NCBI GenBank assembly: GCA_030762935.1
Contig: CM060883.1
Location: 94,423,501 to 94,487,500, forward strand
Direction of reading: 5' to 3'
Origin: Hymenopus coronatus
Lineage: Eukaryota > Arthropoda > Insecta > Mantodea > Hymenopodidae
Length of the DNA: 64,000 bases
Each line of letters opens with the position of its first letter. Within the stretch, counting starts at the first letter, position 1. Of this stretch, positions 1 to 9,830 are shown piece by piece. The translations under genes were made by a program, and so were the position numbers. Below the pieces are notes generated by a model that saw only the letters and a list, made by a program, of their open reading frames with translations, searched no databases and was not told the origin of the DNA.

Positions 1-378
1 TTAAACACAGATTAGCAACATTAAACAATAATGGCAATGATGATGATGATGACAGGTAAGGAAGAATGGAAGGAAACTGTGTTCGCCTTACAGCAGTTAT
101 ATGTACTCATATCCATATATAGCACTTTTTCAGCTTATTTTCCCTCACTTTTGTTATTTTGGAAAATGCAATATTATAAGGTCATCACTGTTTAGTGCCT
201 TTTTTACCCACTCCAGGTTCATTATAAGTATTTCTGAATAAAACTTGCACAACAGTACATATACTATTAAAAGTCTTCCTTTTCATTGCTGTACAGAAAA
301 GAAAGGAGAAATAGGTAGTTTAAATTCCACAAACATTCATATTTTGCATGAATTTCAAATAAAGCATGAAGATGTGCA
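1..378. other. Non-coding flank, no gene seen
   Basis: AT-rich DNA with a short GATGAT run near position 40. I see no exon-like reading frame, tRNA or terminal repeat here. It lies upstream of the calpain exons and is probably intron of the same gene, but nothing in the sequence proves that. Confidence 0.4.
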
Positions 379-629
379 GATAACTAATTTTAGTTTGGGC
401 ATCTAGCCTAGAACCCAGTGTCTACCTGTACTTATAAAGGGAAGTGCAGTCAGTTTGTTGGAAACTGCTCTGTATGCTTTAGTACTTGTGATATATAGAT
501 AACTAATTTTAGTTTGGGCATCTAGCCTAGAACCCAATGTCTACCTGCACTTATAAAGAGAAGTGCAGTCAGTTTGTTGGAAACTGCTCTGTATGCTTCA
601 GTACTTGTGATATATAGATAACTAATTTC
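379..629. repeat. 119-bp tandem duplication
   Basis: Two nearly identical 119-bp units (379-497 and 498-616) begin with GATAACTAATTTTAG and contain GGGCATCTAGCCTAGAACCC. The first bases of a third unit follow at 617-629. The units differ by only a few substitutions, so the duplication is fairly recent. No coding potential seen. Confidence 0.85.
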
Positions 630-650
630 ATCTTTTCAGTTACAAACTTC

Positions 651-713
651 ATACCTACCTACCTACCTACCTGCCTGCCTGCCTGCCTGCCTTACTGCCT
701 GCCTGCCTAGTTA
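651..713. repeat. Tetranucleotide microsatellite (ACCT/TGCC)n
   Basis: A run of ACCT units passes into a run of TGCC/CTGC units, interrupted once by TTACTGCC. Simple-sequence DNA 40 bp upstream of the pogo-type transposon. Confidence 0.85.
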
Positions 714-1161
714 CTTTCCTGGAGCTGCTGTCTGTTATTTCCCTCTAACTGTAGGGTAGACCGGGGGAATACCGACACCTTAACACATTTTTATTTTTGT
801 AATTTTTGGTATGATAGTTACGTTCCGCATATTAGAGCACAAAATGATTTGGAATATAACCTATGCATTGCATATATAATGCTGATATATTACTATGAAA
901 TTAAGTGTGTTTCACACGTTTATTGTCATAGCTACTATGTGTCGGTATTGCCCCGCTTACAGGGGCAACACCGACACCCTTGCCGGGCAATACCGACATT
1001 GCCTGAAGCTTGAGAAATGAGCTGATTAGAGTTGAACATAAAATTTGTTTTATTAACACAACATCAACTAATGCATTATACACAGAATAGGAACAATATG
1101 GATAAATGAGCTGATTTGTGGTTTAAAATGTAAACATCTCAAATTCTCAAAGAGGAAAAAC

Positions 1162-3271
1162 CTAATAACCCATACAACAAAAGTCACATGTATAATTCTT
1201 AGCAGTATCAGATCCGCTACATTCAGCATGGGCCCACCTGCCACAATCCACAGCTCTGTTGCACCAAACTCACCACAAACTAAGCACACCTCTGAATCGT
1301 TTGCAAACAGATCAACATTGTCATCTGAATCACTATCGTCACATAACTCAGCTTCATCTACATCTTCAGAAGTTTCTTCAAAAGATATTTGTCTGCGGCA
1401 TGTTTTTTCCAGTTTCTTAGGTTTTAAAGTTGAAGTTTTTTCACCCCTGTTGGTTTCTTTGTTTTTTCCAATCTCGACCTTTTTGAAGTTCTTTTCTTTT
1501 TTAATTCCCTTAAGTTTGTTTGATGAGGCTATCTTTGAGTTTTCTAATAGCTTCTCTAGTCTCAACCTAGCTTTTGCATCTTTTTGCGTCTTTTTCTTCT
1601 TTGTTTCTTCCAATGCAGCTTTCATAGGAGTAGCAGTCAAAATTACTGAGGGTTATCCTGATATATGGTGGACTTTGAGACAGTGATGTGTTTTAACAAT
1701 TAAAATTTAGTTGAGTCGATTTTGTAACACTACATCACTTACTTTTTAATTTCGGAAAACATGTTTTCCGAAATTAAAAAGTAAGTGATGTAGTGTTACA
1801 AAATCGACTCAACTAAATTTTAATTGTTACTGAGGGTTGTTTTTTGTTACCATTTGATTTGTGTTGACTTTGCTTTTCTGTTGATTGCAGAGGGGATATA
1901 GATTGAAGTTTTTCTTTAAACTATTCAGCGCTAGGACCATTCATCTGCGATTGTTGGCTTACAATTTCCAGAGTTGAGACTTTTCGCAGTAGTTTCTTTA
2001 GAACTGGACTGTCCAGAAGGCTGTGAGGCTTCAACATTTAGGCCTACAGACTCCCGAATGTCACCAATTTCGTCAGTTATAATTTCCTGATCGATGATGA
2101 TTGGAGGTTGAATCTGCCCTTCAGGAATAAAATCTTCTTTAGCAAATTTATCAGGGTTTAGTGGAAGAATTCCTGCCTTTCTGAACCCGGAAACTCCTTT
2201 CTCTATTGTAGATACTTTTATGTAAGCTACATTAAAAATTGATGCTATATCATAGATGGTTATCCTTTGGAACCGGTTAGCCTTTAAAAACCTGTCACAC
2301 TCTGTGTTAAATGCCTTCTTAAGAGGTCCATAAAAAGTCAGATCCAGAGGTTGCAGCCTATGTGACGTGTGTGGTATGGAAATGACATGTATGTGATTGG
2401 CTCTACAGAACTCGTAACTGTCTAAGGTGATATGGCTGCCATGATTGTCCATAATCAACAACACTGGGTCCTCCTCGGTAGGTTTAGTATTGTTCTTAAA
2501 ATGTTTCAGCCAATCATTGAATAATTCTTCATTGGACCAACTGTTGTGGGAACACTTATAGATTGCACCAGCTGGTCCACCTCTTTCTAGAGGAGACATT
2601 CTCTTTCTTGGATAAATGAACATTGGTGGAATGTATGTTCCAGAAGAACTAAAAGCACACACTACAGTAATATTTCTCCCTCTTTCCCAACTTGTTACAG
2701 AGCCCACCTGTTTTTGACCTTTTGCAGCTAGTATTCTGCCCGGCTTTTGCACGGTTGTAGCCAGAAAGCTGTGTTTTTCATATACCTCTACCAAGTTGGA
2801 ATAAAATAAATCTACTTCTGATTTATTGAACCCAATAACTCTATTCACACTTGTTGCTGACGGCTGCTTTAAGCTGATGGTAGGATTTCTTTTATTGAAT
2901 CCTGCAATCCAATCCTCTCCAGCCATTTGTTTTTCTTTATTAAAACCGTGTTTTAATTGTAGCTGCTCTGCAAGATTATAAGCAAGTCGACGTAGCTCAA
3001 TCAAAGTAATGCCATAGAACATGTTTGCTAATTGTTTAACATGATTAGCCAATACATCTTCTTGGTCGGTTGTGAACACAGATCTTCTCCCTAAGGCTGG
3101 CTTTTTAGCAGAATTGGATTTTACACGATCATGAACGGTGATTCTTGGGATATTTAATTCAGCTGCTACACTTTTTACAGATCTACCACTTTGCACTAAC
3201 TCAATTGCTTTTTTAAGGGTTTCCTGGCTCCATTTACCCCTCTCCGTTGTCCACTTTCTCGATCTAACCAT
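1162..3271 (-). pseudogene. Pogo-like DDE transposase, broken
   Basis: Reading begins at [16 protein letters not shown] (3271; an in-frame Met also lies at 3292). Residues 1-60 are a psq-type helix-turn-helix ([20 protein letters not shown]), followed by a CENPB-type region and a DDE_1 catalytic domain with IMDNHGSH and [19 protein letters not shown], supplying the second and third catalytic Asp. The block that normally carries the first Asp (…DETG…) is missing: the reading passes directly from YEKHSF to [19 protein letters not shown]. The long frame stops at 1931. The protein then continues in other frames after a frameshift and stop near 1915-1930, an insertion at 1655-1826 and a frameshift near 1236. 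The true C-terminus is a Cys/His-rich PHD-like finger (CLVCGEFG, then CGRWAHAEC, then CDFCC) ending at 1162. The + strand frame at 1228-1686 is a shadow. Confidence 0.8.
1643..1838. mobile_element. Palindromic 172-bp insertion with 12-bp target duplication
   Basis: TTACTGAGGGTT occurs at 1643-1654 and again at 1827-1838. Removing 1655-1826 plus one copy of the duplication restores a continuous transposase reading (…KKQPSVILTATPMKAAL) on the minus strand, so this is an insertion. Most of the insert is a perfect palindrome, 1694-1829, with 68-bp arms and no spacer, centred on CA|TG at 1761/1762. A 12-bp duplication is too long for most DNA transposons, so the class is unclear; a fold-back element or an inverted duplication formed during repair are alternatives. 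Confidence 0.75.
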
Positions 3272-3761
3272 CTGAAAGGGGATAAGAGCCAACCTTTAGA
3301 CTTTGGGAAACCGATTTGGAAATAAAAACGGGTTGGGGTAATACCGACACCTTGTCGATATTTCCCCGTAGTGAAATGTCGGTAATACCCCGGAAAGACA
3401 ATATGACGAAAACAAAAATCTGGCAGGTAAATAGTACGTTAAGCTCTAACAATATATTTACTAAAACGTTCGCAATTATGTGTAGTTAGTGGTGATATAT
3501 TAGTTATACACATAAACAAAGTGGTTAAAAGCTTACCTCTCTTTATCTGTAACCCTAAATTTACTTCAAAGTCAGTAGAAATTAACTTTTTTACACCACG
3601 TGAAAACTGATGTGCTTCAAGAATAGCAACGCAGTGTACACTAATTGTTGCATTGTCCGCAACGTAGCAGCACTATCCAACTGCGACTAGAGTTGAAAAC
3701 ACGGCTACAACACGGGGTGTCGGTATTGTCCAGGGTGTCGATTTTCCCCCGGTCTCCCCTA

Positions 3762-4155
3762 CATTATTTTACCTTGTCAACAAAATCTATTTATTTCTTT
3801 TATAAAGTGCAACCCCATCAGTTTTTATTATTAGGATCCTCTCTTTCTTTGGCCATTTTTCTCCTCCATTTCTCTCCTACTTTCCCTTACCTAGTTGTTT
3901 GACAAATTTTTTCTTATTGTTTCCAAAAAGTTTTAAGTACAATATCTCTGGCTGTAACTCTTCTCAGTTTTTATTCCACATTATCTCTCTCACATTTTGG
4001 GTTCTCATACTCAATTATAGACTGTAAGATGGTATTGACATTGTTATAAAGTGGGCATAAAACATTATCAATTTTTAGATCTTTTCGTAACATTATTACC
4101 ATTCTTGCCCATGGCAGACCCTCTCTTTCTATTTTTCTACAGTCATCGATGTGTC
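3762..4155. other. AT-rich spacer, possible LINE scrap
   Basis: Pyrimidine-rich sequence between the pogo-type element and the first 0.85-kb repeat. The minus strand gives short stretches such as LRRVTARDIVLKTFWKQ that could be a decayed retrotransposon C-terminus. I cannot assign it. Confidence 0.2.
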
Positions 4156-5032
4156 ACTTTCTCTATACATACTATGTACTTAGTGCATGGAGAAGGTCTT
4201 GCATTCCATCTAAAAATTTGTTACCAAGATTTCACCAAAAATACATGTTTTAGGGTCCCTTGTATCCAAAAAAGGCATTTTTGGATAATGGTCCAGTGTG
4301 TGCATGCATACATGTGTGTGTGTGTGTGTGTGTGTGTTGTGCATGTGTGAGTTGTGCGCGTGTGTGGTGGGTGTGTGTGTGCGTGTGTGTATGTGTACAC
4401 AATAACTGAAAAACGAAAAGTCGGTAAAATACCAAACTTGGTATCTAAGTTTAGTATCTTCCAGGGATATGACATGAAGGTTTTGAGAAAAATTCCCCCA
4501 CCCCAAACTACCCTTAACATGGAAAAAATTTCGAAAATTTTAATGTGCTCAGAAATGGGTCTAACCATTTTGATTAAAATACTGTATAATAAAGATGCTT
4601 ATAAGACAAATAAAATTTATATTTTGAATTTTCTGGGAATAGCCACTGAATTAATTTTGCTGAATTTTGCATAACAAGTAAACCATAAGAGTAAGACAGA
4701 AATTTACTGCACAAAAAATGTAAATGATGTTAAAGCACACAAATTTGTTATATATGTTTTTTTGTGGAATCACATGGAAAGTTGTAAGCTCCTGGCCCTG
4801 CATAGAAACGGATTTCAATCACATGGCAATCTGCTTATAAAACATTTTACTATTATTTTAACCTAGTGTAGGTATTCTCTTAATTTCCTTCTACTTACAA
4901 GGAAGCAAGTAATTACAAAAATGCTACTAATGTTTATCTCGATTATATAAAGTAGATAGAAGATTATAATTTTTAACAATAATTTGTTATAGCAATGTAG
5001 AGAATGTCATGTGAATGGAACACATCAGATTT
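4156..5032 (+). mobile_element. 0.85-kb interspersed repeat, copy 1
   Basis: First of six copies of one non-coding repeat. Shared landmarks in order: a head starting ACTTTCTCTATA with an imperfect hairpin around CTATGTAC; CATTCCA(C/T)C; TAGGGTCCC..TGTATCCAAAAAA; a (GT)n run (here 4314-4398); GGTAAAATACCAAACT; GATTTTGATTAAAATA; TTGAATTTTCTGGGAATAGCC; and an end reading TGTAGAGAA(A/T)GT..ATGTGAATGG AACACATCAGATTT. ACTTTCTCTA at the head and TAGAGAAAGT near the tail could be short terminal inverted repeats. No open frame is conserved between copies; the predicted frames here come from the GT/AC run. Confidence 0.8.
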
Positions 5033-5034
5033 GT

Positions 5035-5250
5035 TTCCTTATATCATCTAACCTTGCTTTCACTTTATTCCATAACTTTTGTCTCCTGCAATCCAACTTC
5101 TCTTACAATTTCCTTTAATTGACATAACTAATTTCTTTCCCATTTTGCTGATACTTGTGTCCTATAACAGTCCTTGAGAATATTCCCTTCCTAGTACTTG
5201 GATCCTGTTCCAGTATTTTACTATCTGATCCCTTCCTTCCAGCTCTTCCT
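5035..5250 (-). pseudogene. Non-LTR retrotransposon fragment, 3' part
   Basis: Minus-strand reading shows LKEIVREVGLQETKVM and similar Lys/Glu-rich stretches like the region after the reverse transcriptase in LINE ORF2 proteins. The recognisable RT-thumb segment lies at 6600-6930 on the same strand, and the mariner at 5250-6565 sits between the two. This fits one LINE fragment split by a mariner insertion, with the nested order inferred. Confidence 0.35.
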
Positions 5251-6565
5251 ACGAGGGGCATACTGAAAGTCATGAGCAACAGTGTTTTACAATTTAATAT
5301 TTATTTTTAAGCCAAATCAAATACATCATCATAATCTACAGACTTTCTTTCACTTTTCGACATAGTCTCCATTGTTTTGCACACATTTTTCCCATCGTTC
5401 TACAAGTTTGAAAATGCCCTTGTGATAGAACTCCGTTCCAGCTGCCCGCAGACCCTGACGCACTGCTTTCCGAATATCCTCCAGCGTCTTGTAGCGTTGG
5501 CCACACGAATCTGCTCCTTTACAGAACCAAAAAGATGGTAGTAGAGGGTACCAAGTCGGGACTGTAGGGAGGATGTGGAAGAATTTCCCACCCTAATGCC
5601 CTGATCTTCTCCATAGTGGCACGGGCAGTATGCGGATGCGCATTATCCTGTTGAATGATGATCCTCTTTCCAGGGCGTTTATCACGCAAAGCCCGACGGA
5701 GCTTCAGAAGTGTCTTGATGTAGCGGGCAGAATTTATGGTTTGTCCAGGTTCAAGAAAGTCAACCAGAATGCAACCTTGTGCATCCCAAAAGACACTTCC
5801 CATAACTTTCCCTACAGACTGCACTGTCTTCGCTTTCTTCTTCGATGGTGAGTTCAAGTGGTGCCATTCCATACTCTGACGTTTCGTTTCTGGCTCATAG
5901 TGATGGAACCAGCTCTCATCTCCAGTCACAATACACGTCAAAAATTCATCACCTTCATTATGAAATCTCTGAAGAAGGTTTTGTGCAATGGTTCTTCTCT
6001 GAAGTTTGTGGTCTTCAGTCAATAAACGGGGGACCCAACGGGCACAGACCTTTCGATAACCCAAGCTGTGGATCATTTCTTGCACTGCACTATGTCCTAT
6101 TCCAAGTTTCGCAGCAATTTCATTCACAGTGAAACACCTATCTCCTGTAATGAGCTCATCAACTCTTTCCTTGTTGCGTTCTGTAGAGGCAGTTCGAGGA
6201 CGCCCGCTACGAGGCGCATTTTGCAGACTCGTGTTTCCATCTTTGAAATGTTTCACCCATCTTCTAACACTGCTGGCACCCATGCAGACACCTCCATACG
6301 CACGTTGAAGTCTGAGATGAATTTCAGGAGCAGATTTTCCTTCTTTCACAAGGAATTCAATGACAGCACGCTGTCGAAACGAAACTTCAATGTCAGCCAT
6401 TTTTCAAACACCGTCTGTGGTCACGTGATAGAAGCTAATGACGTCACAATATGTCAACATGTGGCTTAAAGTCTGTAGATTACGATCCTGCAATTGGTTT
6501 CGTTACATTGTTGAAATTTACATTTTTACAATGGGTTGCTCGTGACTTTCAGTATGCCCCTCGTA
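5250..6565 (-). mobile_element. Mariner transposon A, 1.3 kb
   Basis: Inverted repeats CGAGGGGCATACTGAAAGTC..GAGCAAC at 5252-5280 and, reversed, at 6535-6563 differ by one base. The element is flanked by TA at 5250-5251 and 6564-6565. Its length of 1,312 bp is normal for a full-length mariner. The transposase gene is on the minus strand and has frameshifts, so the copy is full-length but not autonomous. Confidence 0.92.
5350..6400 (-). pseudogene. Mariner transposase (D,D34D), frameshifted
   Basis: Starts at MADIEVSFRQRAVIEFLVKEG (6400). The N-terminal paired helix-turn-helix region includes GASSVRRWVKHFKDGNTS and GIGHSAVQEMIHSLGYRK. The catalytic triad motifs are visible: VTGDESWFHHYEPETKRQS (first Asp), IIIQQDNAHPHTA (second) and HPPYSPDLVPS (third, mariner spacing). 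The first frame ends at 5519 with STTIFLVL. The true continuation (YHLFGSVKEQI) needs a frame change near 5545, and a second change near 5515 gives LEDIRKAVRQGLRAAGTEFY and the conserved ending ERWEKCVQNNGDYVEK with its stop at 5350-5352. Total length of about 345 residues matches the family. Two single-base-type lesions make it non-functional. Confidence 0.9.
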
Positions 6566-6599
6566 ATTCATCCATGTGGAGCTATTTTTGATATCCCCA

Positions 6600-6930
6600 A
6601 TATAATTTTGCAAAAGGATGTATGTATTTGATCTATGCATTCCCACCCTTTTTCAGTCATCTAAATCTCCATTCTTGCTTCTTGTTGCTGCAAGTATTCT
6701 CTCTAGCCAGTTTACTTTCATATTTGGTATTTTCTTTAAGCATGTTCTTATGCTATTAGTAGCTAATTTCCCCTTTCCAAGCACATTTTTCCTTTCTTCT
6801 GTTCATTTTCAATTGTTATTTAGTCTTTCTCCTAAGTACCCAAACTTGTTTACAACTTTGCATTCTTTCCCCTCTAACCACCATTTCACTTCTCTGCTGA
6901 ATTTATCCCTGTTCTTACAAACCATTATTT
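6600..6930 (-). pseudogene. Non-LTR reverse transcriptase fragment
   Basis: On the minus strand the sequence reads NRDKFSREVKWWLEGKECK followed by VVNKFGYLGERLN, the typical RT-thumb region of LINE ORF2 proteins (a Lys-rich stretch, then FxYLG). There is no FADD box and the reading has stops and frame changes. It appears to be the upstream half of the fragment at 5035-5250. Confidence 0.5.
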
Positions 6931-6946
6931 TTTATTTAATTTTATT

Positions 6947-7080
6947 ACTCTCTCTACACATAGTATGTATATAGTGTATAGAGAAGGTATTGCATTCCAC
7001 CCAAAAATTTGATACTGAGATTTTGGCAGAAATACACATGTTAGGGTCCCCTGTATCCAAAAAAAGCATTTGTAGAAAAA

Positions 7081-7133
<53 letters not shown>

Positions 7134-7877
7134 GAGGGCACAGGGGGGGTGCATGGGTGTGCACATGTGTGCATGAGTGTATAAACTTAAAAACGAAAAG
7201 TCGGTAAAATACCAAACTTGGTATTGAAGTTAAGTATCTTCCAGAGATGCAACACAATTATTTTGATAAAAATCCCTCCACCCCAAGCTACTCTTTACAT
7301 GGAAAAAATTTTGAAAATTTTAATTTTCTCAAAAATGGCTGTAATGATTTTGATTAAAATACTGTATATTAAAGATATTTATGTTGTAAATAAACTGTAT
7401 ATCTTGAATTTTCTGGGAATAGCCTCTAAAGAACCCTTTATTCTAAATGAACTTTATGTATCTGGCAAACCGTAAGAGATACATCAAAGCTTACTTCACA
7501 AAAAATGTATATCACATTAAAACACACAATTTATGTATTATAGGTTTTTTCTTGGAATTGACAATTTCTGAAGTATTCCTTATTATTTGTTTCAGATTTT
7601 AAATATTAACTTTTCTCACACAGAAAGTTGTAAAGTCCTGGCCCTGCACAGAAATGGATTTCAATCACATGGGGACCAGCTTTTAAAAAGTTTGACTATC
7701 AGTTTAGCCTAGTGTATTCCCTTTTTTCCCTTTTACTTACAAGGAAGCAAGTAATTAAATACAATTTCTGCTAATGTTTATCTTGATTATCATACAGTAG
7801 ATTGTAGAATATACTTTATAATAATAGTTTGTTACAGTGATGTAGAGAAAGTTATGTGAATGGAACACATCAGATTT
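6947..7877 (+). mobile_element. 0.85-kb interspersed repeat, copy 2
   Basis: Same landmarks as copy 1: head ACTCTCTCTACACATAGTATGT, TAGGGTCCCCTGTATCCAAAA, then a pure (GT)n run at about 7081-7131, GGTAAAATACCAAACTTGG, TTCTGGGAATAGCC, and an end TGTAGAGAAAGTTATGTGAA plus the TGGAACACATCAGATTTTC tail. It ends 140 bp before the first calpain exon. The ORFs predicted here are GT/AC-run artefacts. Confidence 0.82.
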
Positions 7878-8017
7878 TCTTTATTATTTGTATCAATTTA
7901 GGCATGTTTCAATTTTATTTTGTTGGAAAAGTTTTTATCCTTCATGAATAATATATTTGGTAAATTGTGACTAGGAAAAGATTTAACTTAAGTTAAAAGT
8001 TATTTGTTTGTGAACAG

Positions 8018-8399
8018 GTTCTCCATGTGAAAGTGTTTCACTGCAGGCACTGCCAGGAGAGATGCTGGACCGCGAGTTGATCTGGGCACGCCTTCTTAGT
8101 TCCCGAGATGCTGGCTTCCTAATGGGCATCTCGTGTGGGGGAGTCACAGGACTAGATGCAGCACATTACCGTGCTGTAGGACTGATGCCTAGCCATGCCT
8201 ATTCAGTGCTTGATGTGAGAGATGTGCCACAAGCTGGAGAAAGGTTGCTTTGTCTTCGCAATCCTTGGGGTCGCTTTGAATGGAAAGGTGACTGGTCAGA
8301 CTTCTCCTCTCGATGGACACCTCAACTTCGCGCACACCTTTTGCCAGGTGGTGTGGCAGATGATGGTGTATTCTGGATATCTTTAACAGATGTGCTCAG
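8018..8399 (+). CDS. sol: Calpain-D / small optic lobes (CAPN15-like), catalytic His/Asn exon
   Basis: An internal exon of a calpain-15-type cysteine protease. It opens after TGTGAACAG (acceptor at 8016-8017) with two bases completing a codon, then SPCESVSLQALPGEML. It carries PSHAYSVLDV with the catalytic His (codon 8194-8196) and CLRNPWGRFEWKGDWSD with the catalytic Asn (codon 8260-8262), then DDGVFWISLTDVLR. The donor is CAG|GTATTT at 8399/8400, leaving two bases (AG) to join the next exon; the joined residues read DVLR-YFSSVDICKV, as in calpain-D proteins. The ATG at 8062 is an internal Met, not a start. The active-site Cys and the N-terminal zinc fingers must be in exons to the left. Calpain-D proteins are cytoplasmic proteases; in Drosophila sol mutants have reduced optic lobes (family knowledge). 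Confidence 0.93.
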
Positions 8400-8414
8400 G
8401 TATTTATAATTAAC

Positions 8415-9202
8415 ACTTTCTCTATACATGCTATGTACATAGTGTATACAGAAAATATTGTATTCCACCCAAAAACTTTATACTGAGGCACCAGAAATAT
8501 ATGTTTTGAGACCCCCTGAATCCACAAAAAGCATTTTTAGAAACGTTTCTCTGTGTGTGTGTGTGGGGGGGATGCGCGTGTGTGTGTGTGTGTGCAGCAT
8601 AACTCAAAAACAAAAAGATAATCCCCCCCTTCTTTCACATGGAAAAAAAATTGCTTTTCTCAAACATGGCTCTAGCGATTTTGATTAAAATATTTTATAT
8701 TAAAGATATTTTTATGAGAAATAAAATGTATATCTTGAATGTTTTGGGAATAGCCTCTGAAGACATCTTTATTCTGGAAGAATTTTGCAGAATTTTGCAT
8801 AACTGGTAAACACAAAAAAATATGGATCTCGTTAATATACATGATTTATTATAATTTATATGTATATTTTTTCATAGAGTTGACCATTTTTGAGAAATTC
8901 CTTGTTATTGGTTTTAGTTTTAAAATACTTATACTTTGCCCTATGGGAATTTGTCAACTTCTGGCCACATAAACAAAGGAACTTCAATCACGTAGCAATC
9001 AGCTTTTAAAACATTTGACTATCACTTTAGCCTATGGGACTCCCCTTATTTCCCTTCTGCTTATAAGGAAGCAAGTAATAAGATCATTTCTGCTGATTTT
9101 TTCTCAATTAGCATAAAGTAAATAGAAGAATAAGCTTTGTAACAATAATTTGTTGCAGAGTTGTAGAGAGAGTCATGTGAATGGAACTCATCAGATTTTT
9201 TT
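8415..9202 (+). mobile_element. 0.85-kb interspersed repeat, copy 3
   Basis: Begins ACTTTCTCTATACATGCTATG only 15 bp downstream of the calpain splice donor. It contains the shared blocks, a GT run at about 8552-8594 interrupted by GGGGGGGATGCGC, and ends TGTAGAGAGAGTCATGTGAA with the ATCAGATTTTTT tail. A block after the GT run is shorter than in copies 1, 2 and 4 (the GGTAAAATACCAAACT segment is missing). Confidence 0.82.
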
Positions 9203-9655
9203 GAGGTTATTATGTCTTAATTAAGTAAAAAGGTCAATTTATATAAATAATATAACTAAATCTTTTTGATAAGATCTTGTATGTCAAAAATGTAAATATA
9301 CAATACTATGTGTTTATTATGTTCTGAGATCTTTTTTGTGTTTTTAAACACTGCATGCATATGTGACAATTACAATTTGTAATGAACATTTCTCTCAGAA
9401 CATGAGTCTTAAACAGTTATCATATTATGTAGAATCTGTCAGAGCCCATGCAGAACATTCCTCAGAAGTTCTTTTTTTGCTCCGAATATGTTAGACTGTA
9501 TACAAAGTTACAAAATAAATTAGAGGGAGCAAAAACTACTATAAAAAGAGTCCTCATAAAAATAGCATTGCAGCTAAAATGCAATTTTTATATACTATTA
9601 GAAGTAACGAGTTGAACTTGTTAACAATACATCATTTAATAGTATTTCTTACTTA
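9203..9655. other. Intronic spacer, nothing recognised
   Basis: AT-rich DNA between repeat copy 3 and the 3' tail of the minus-strand LINE. No frame, terminal repeat or RNA gene seen. Confidence 0.4.
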
Positions 9656-9830
9656 GATAGATAGATAGATACTTTATTGCACTGCCATAGATACTTTATT
9701 TCACTGCTTAGGGCGTGGCCCGGTGGCAGTGCTGTCAATGTAATAATACAATGTACAATACAATTGAGTTAAATAAACAATAATGTGAGTAATACCCTGT
9801 TAAAATGCCAATGACATCGTAGTATACTAA

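Larger units (their letters stand above)
752..3761 (-). mobile_element. Pogo/Tigger-type DNA transposon, about 3.0 kb
   Basis: The element runs 754-3759 between TA dinucleotides at 752-753 and 3760-3761, the target duplication expected of Tc1/mariner/pogo elements. Terminal inverted repeats of about 26 bp begin GGGTAGACCGGGGGAA on the left and GGGGAGACCGGGGGAA (reverse complement) on the right. A motif like GGGGCAATACCGACA recurs inside both ends: near 763, 939-1000, 3333-3400 and 3715-3745, in mirrored orientation. The single gene is on the minus strand and is broken. The arrangement suggests a once autonomous, now dead copy. The pogo assignment rests on the TA duplication plus a transposase with psq-type and CENPB-type DNA-binding regions and a DDE_1 catalytic domain. 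Confidence 0.85.

Noticed and set aside
1228..1686. 152-residue + strand ORF
   Set aside because: Antisense shadow of the pogo transposase C-terminal region on the minus strand.
4210..4674. Several ORFs of about 60-115 residues rich in His/Thr or Val/Cys
   Set aside because: They are translations of the GT/AC microsatellite and non-coding parts of the 0.85-kb repeat; the same happens at 6925-7475, 8431-8688, 17743-18075 and 20010-20361.
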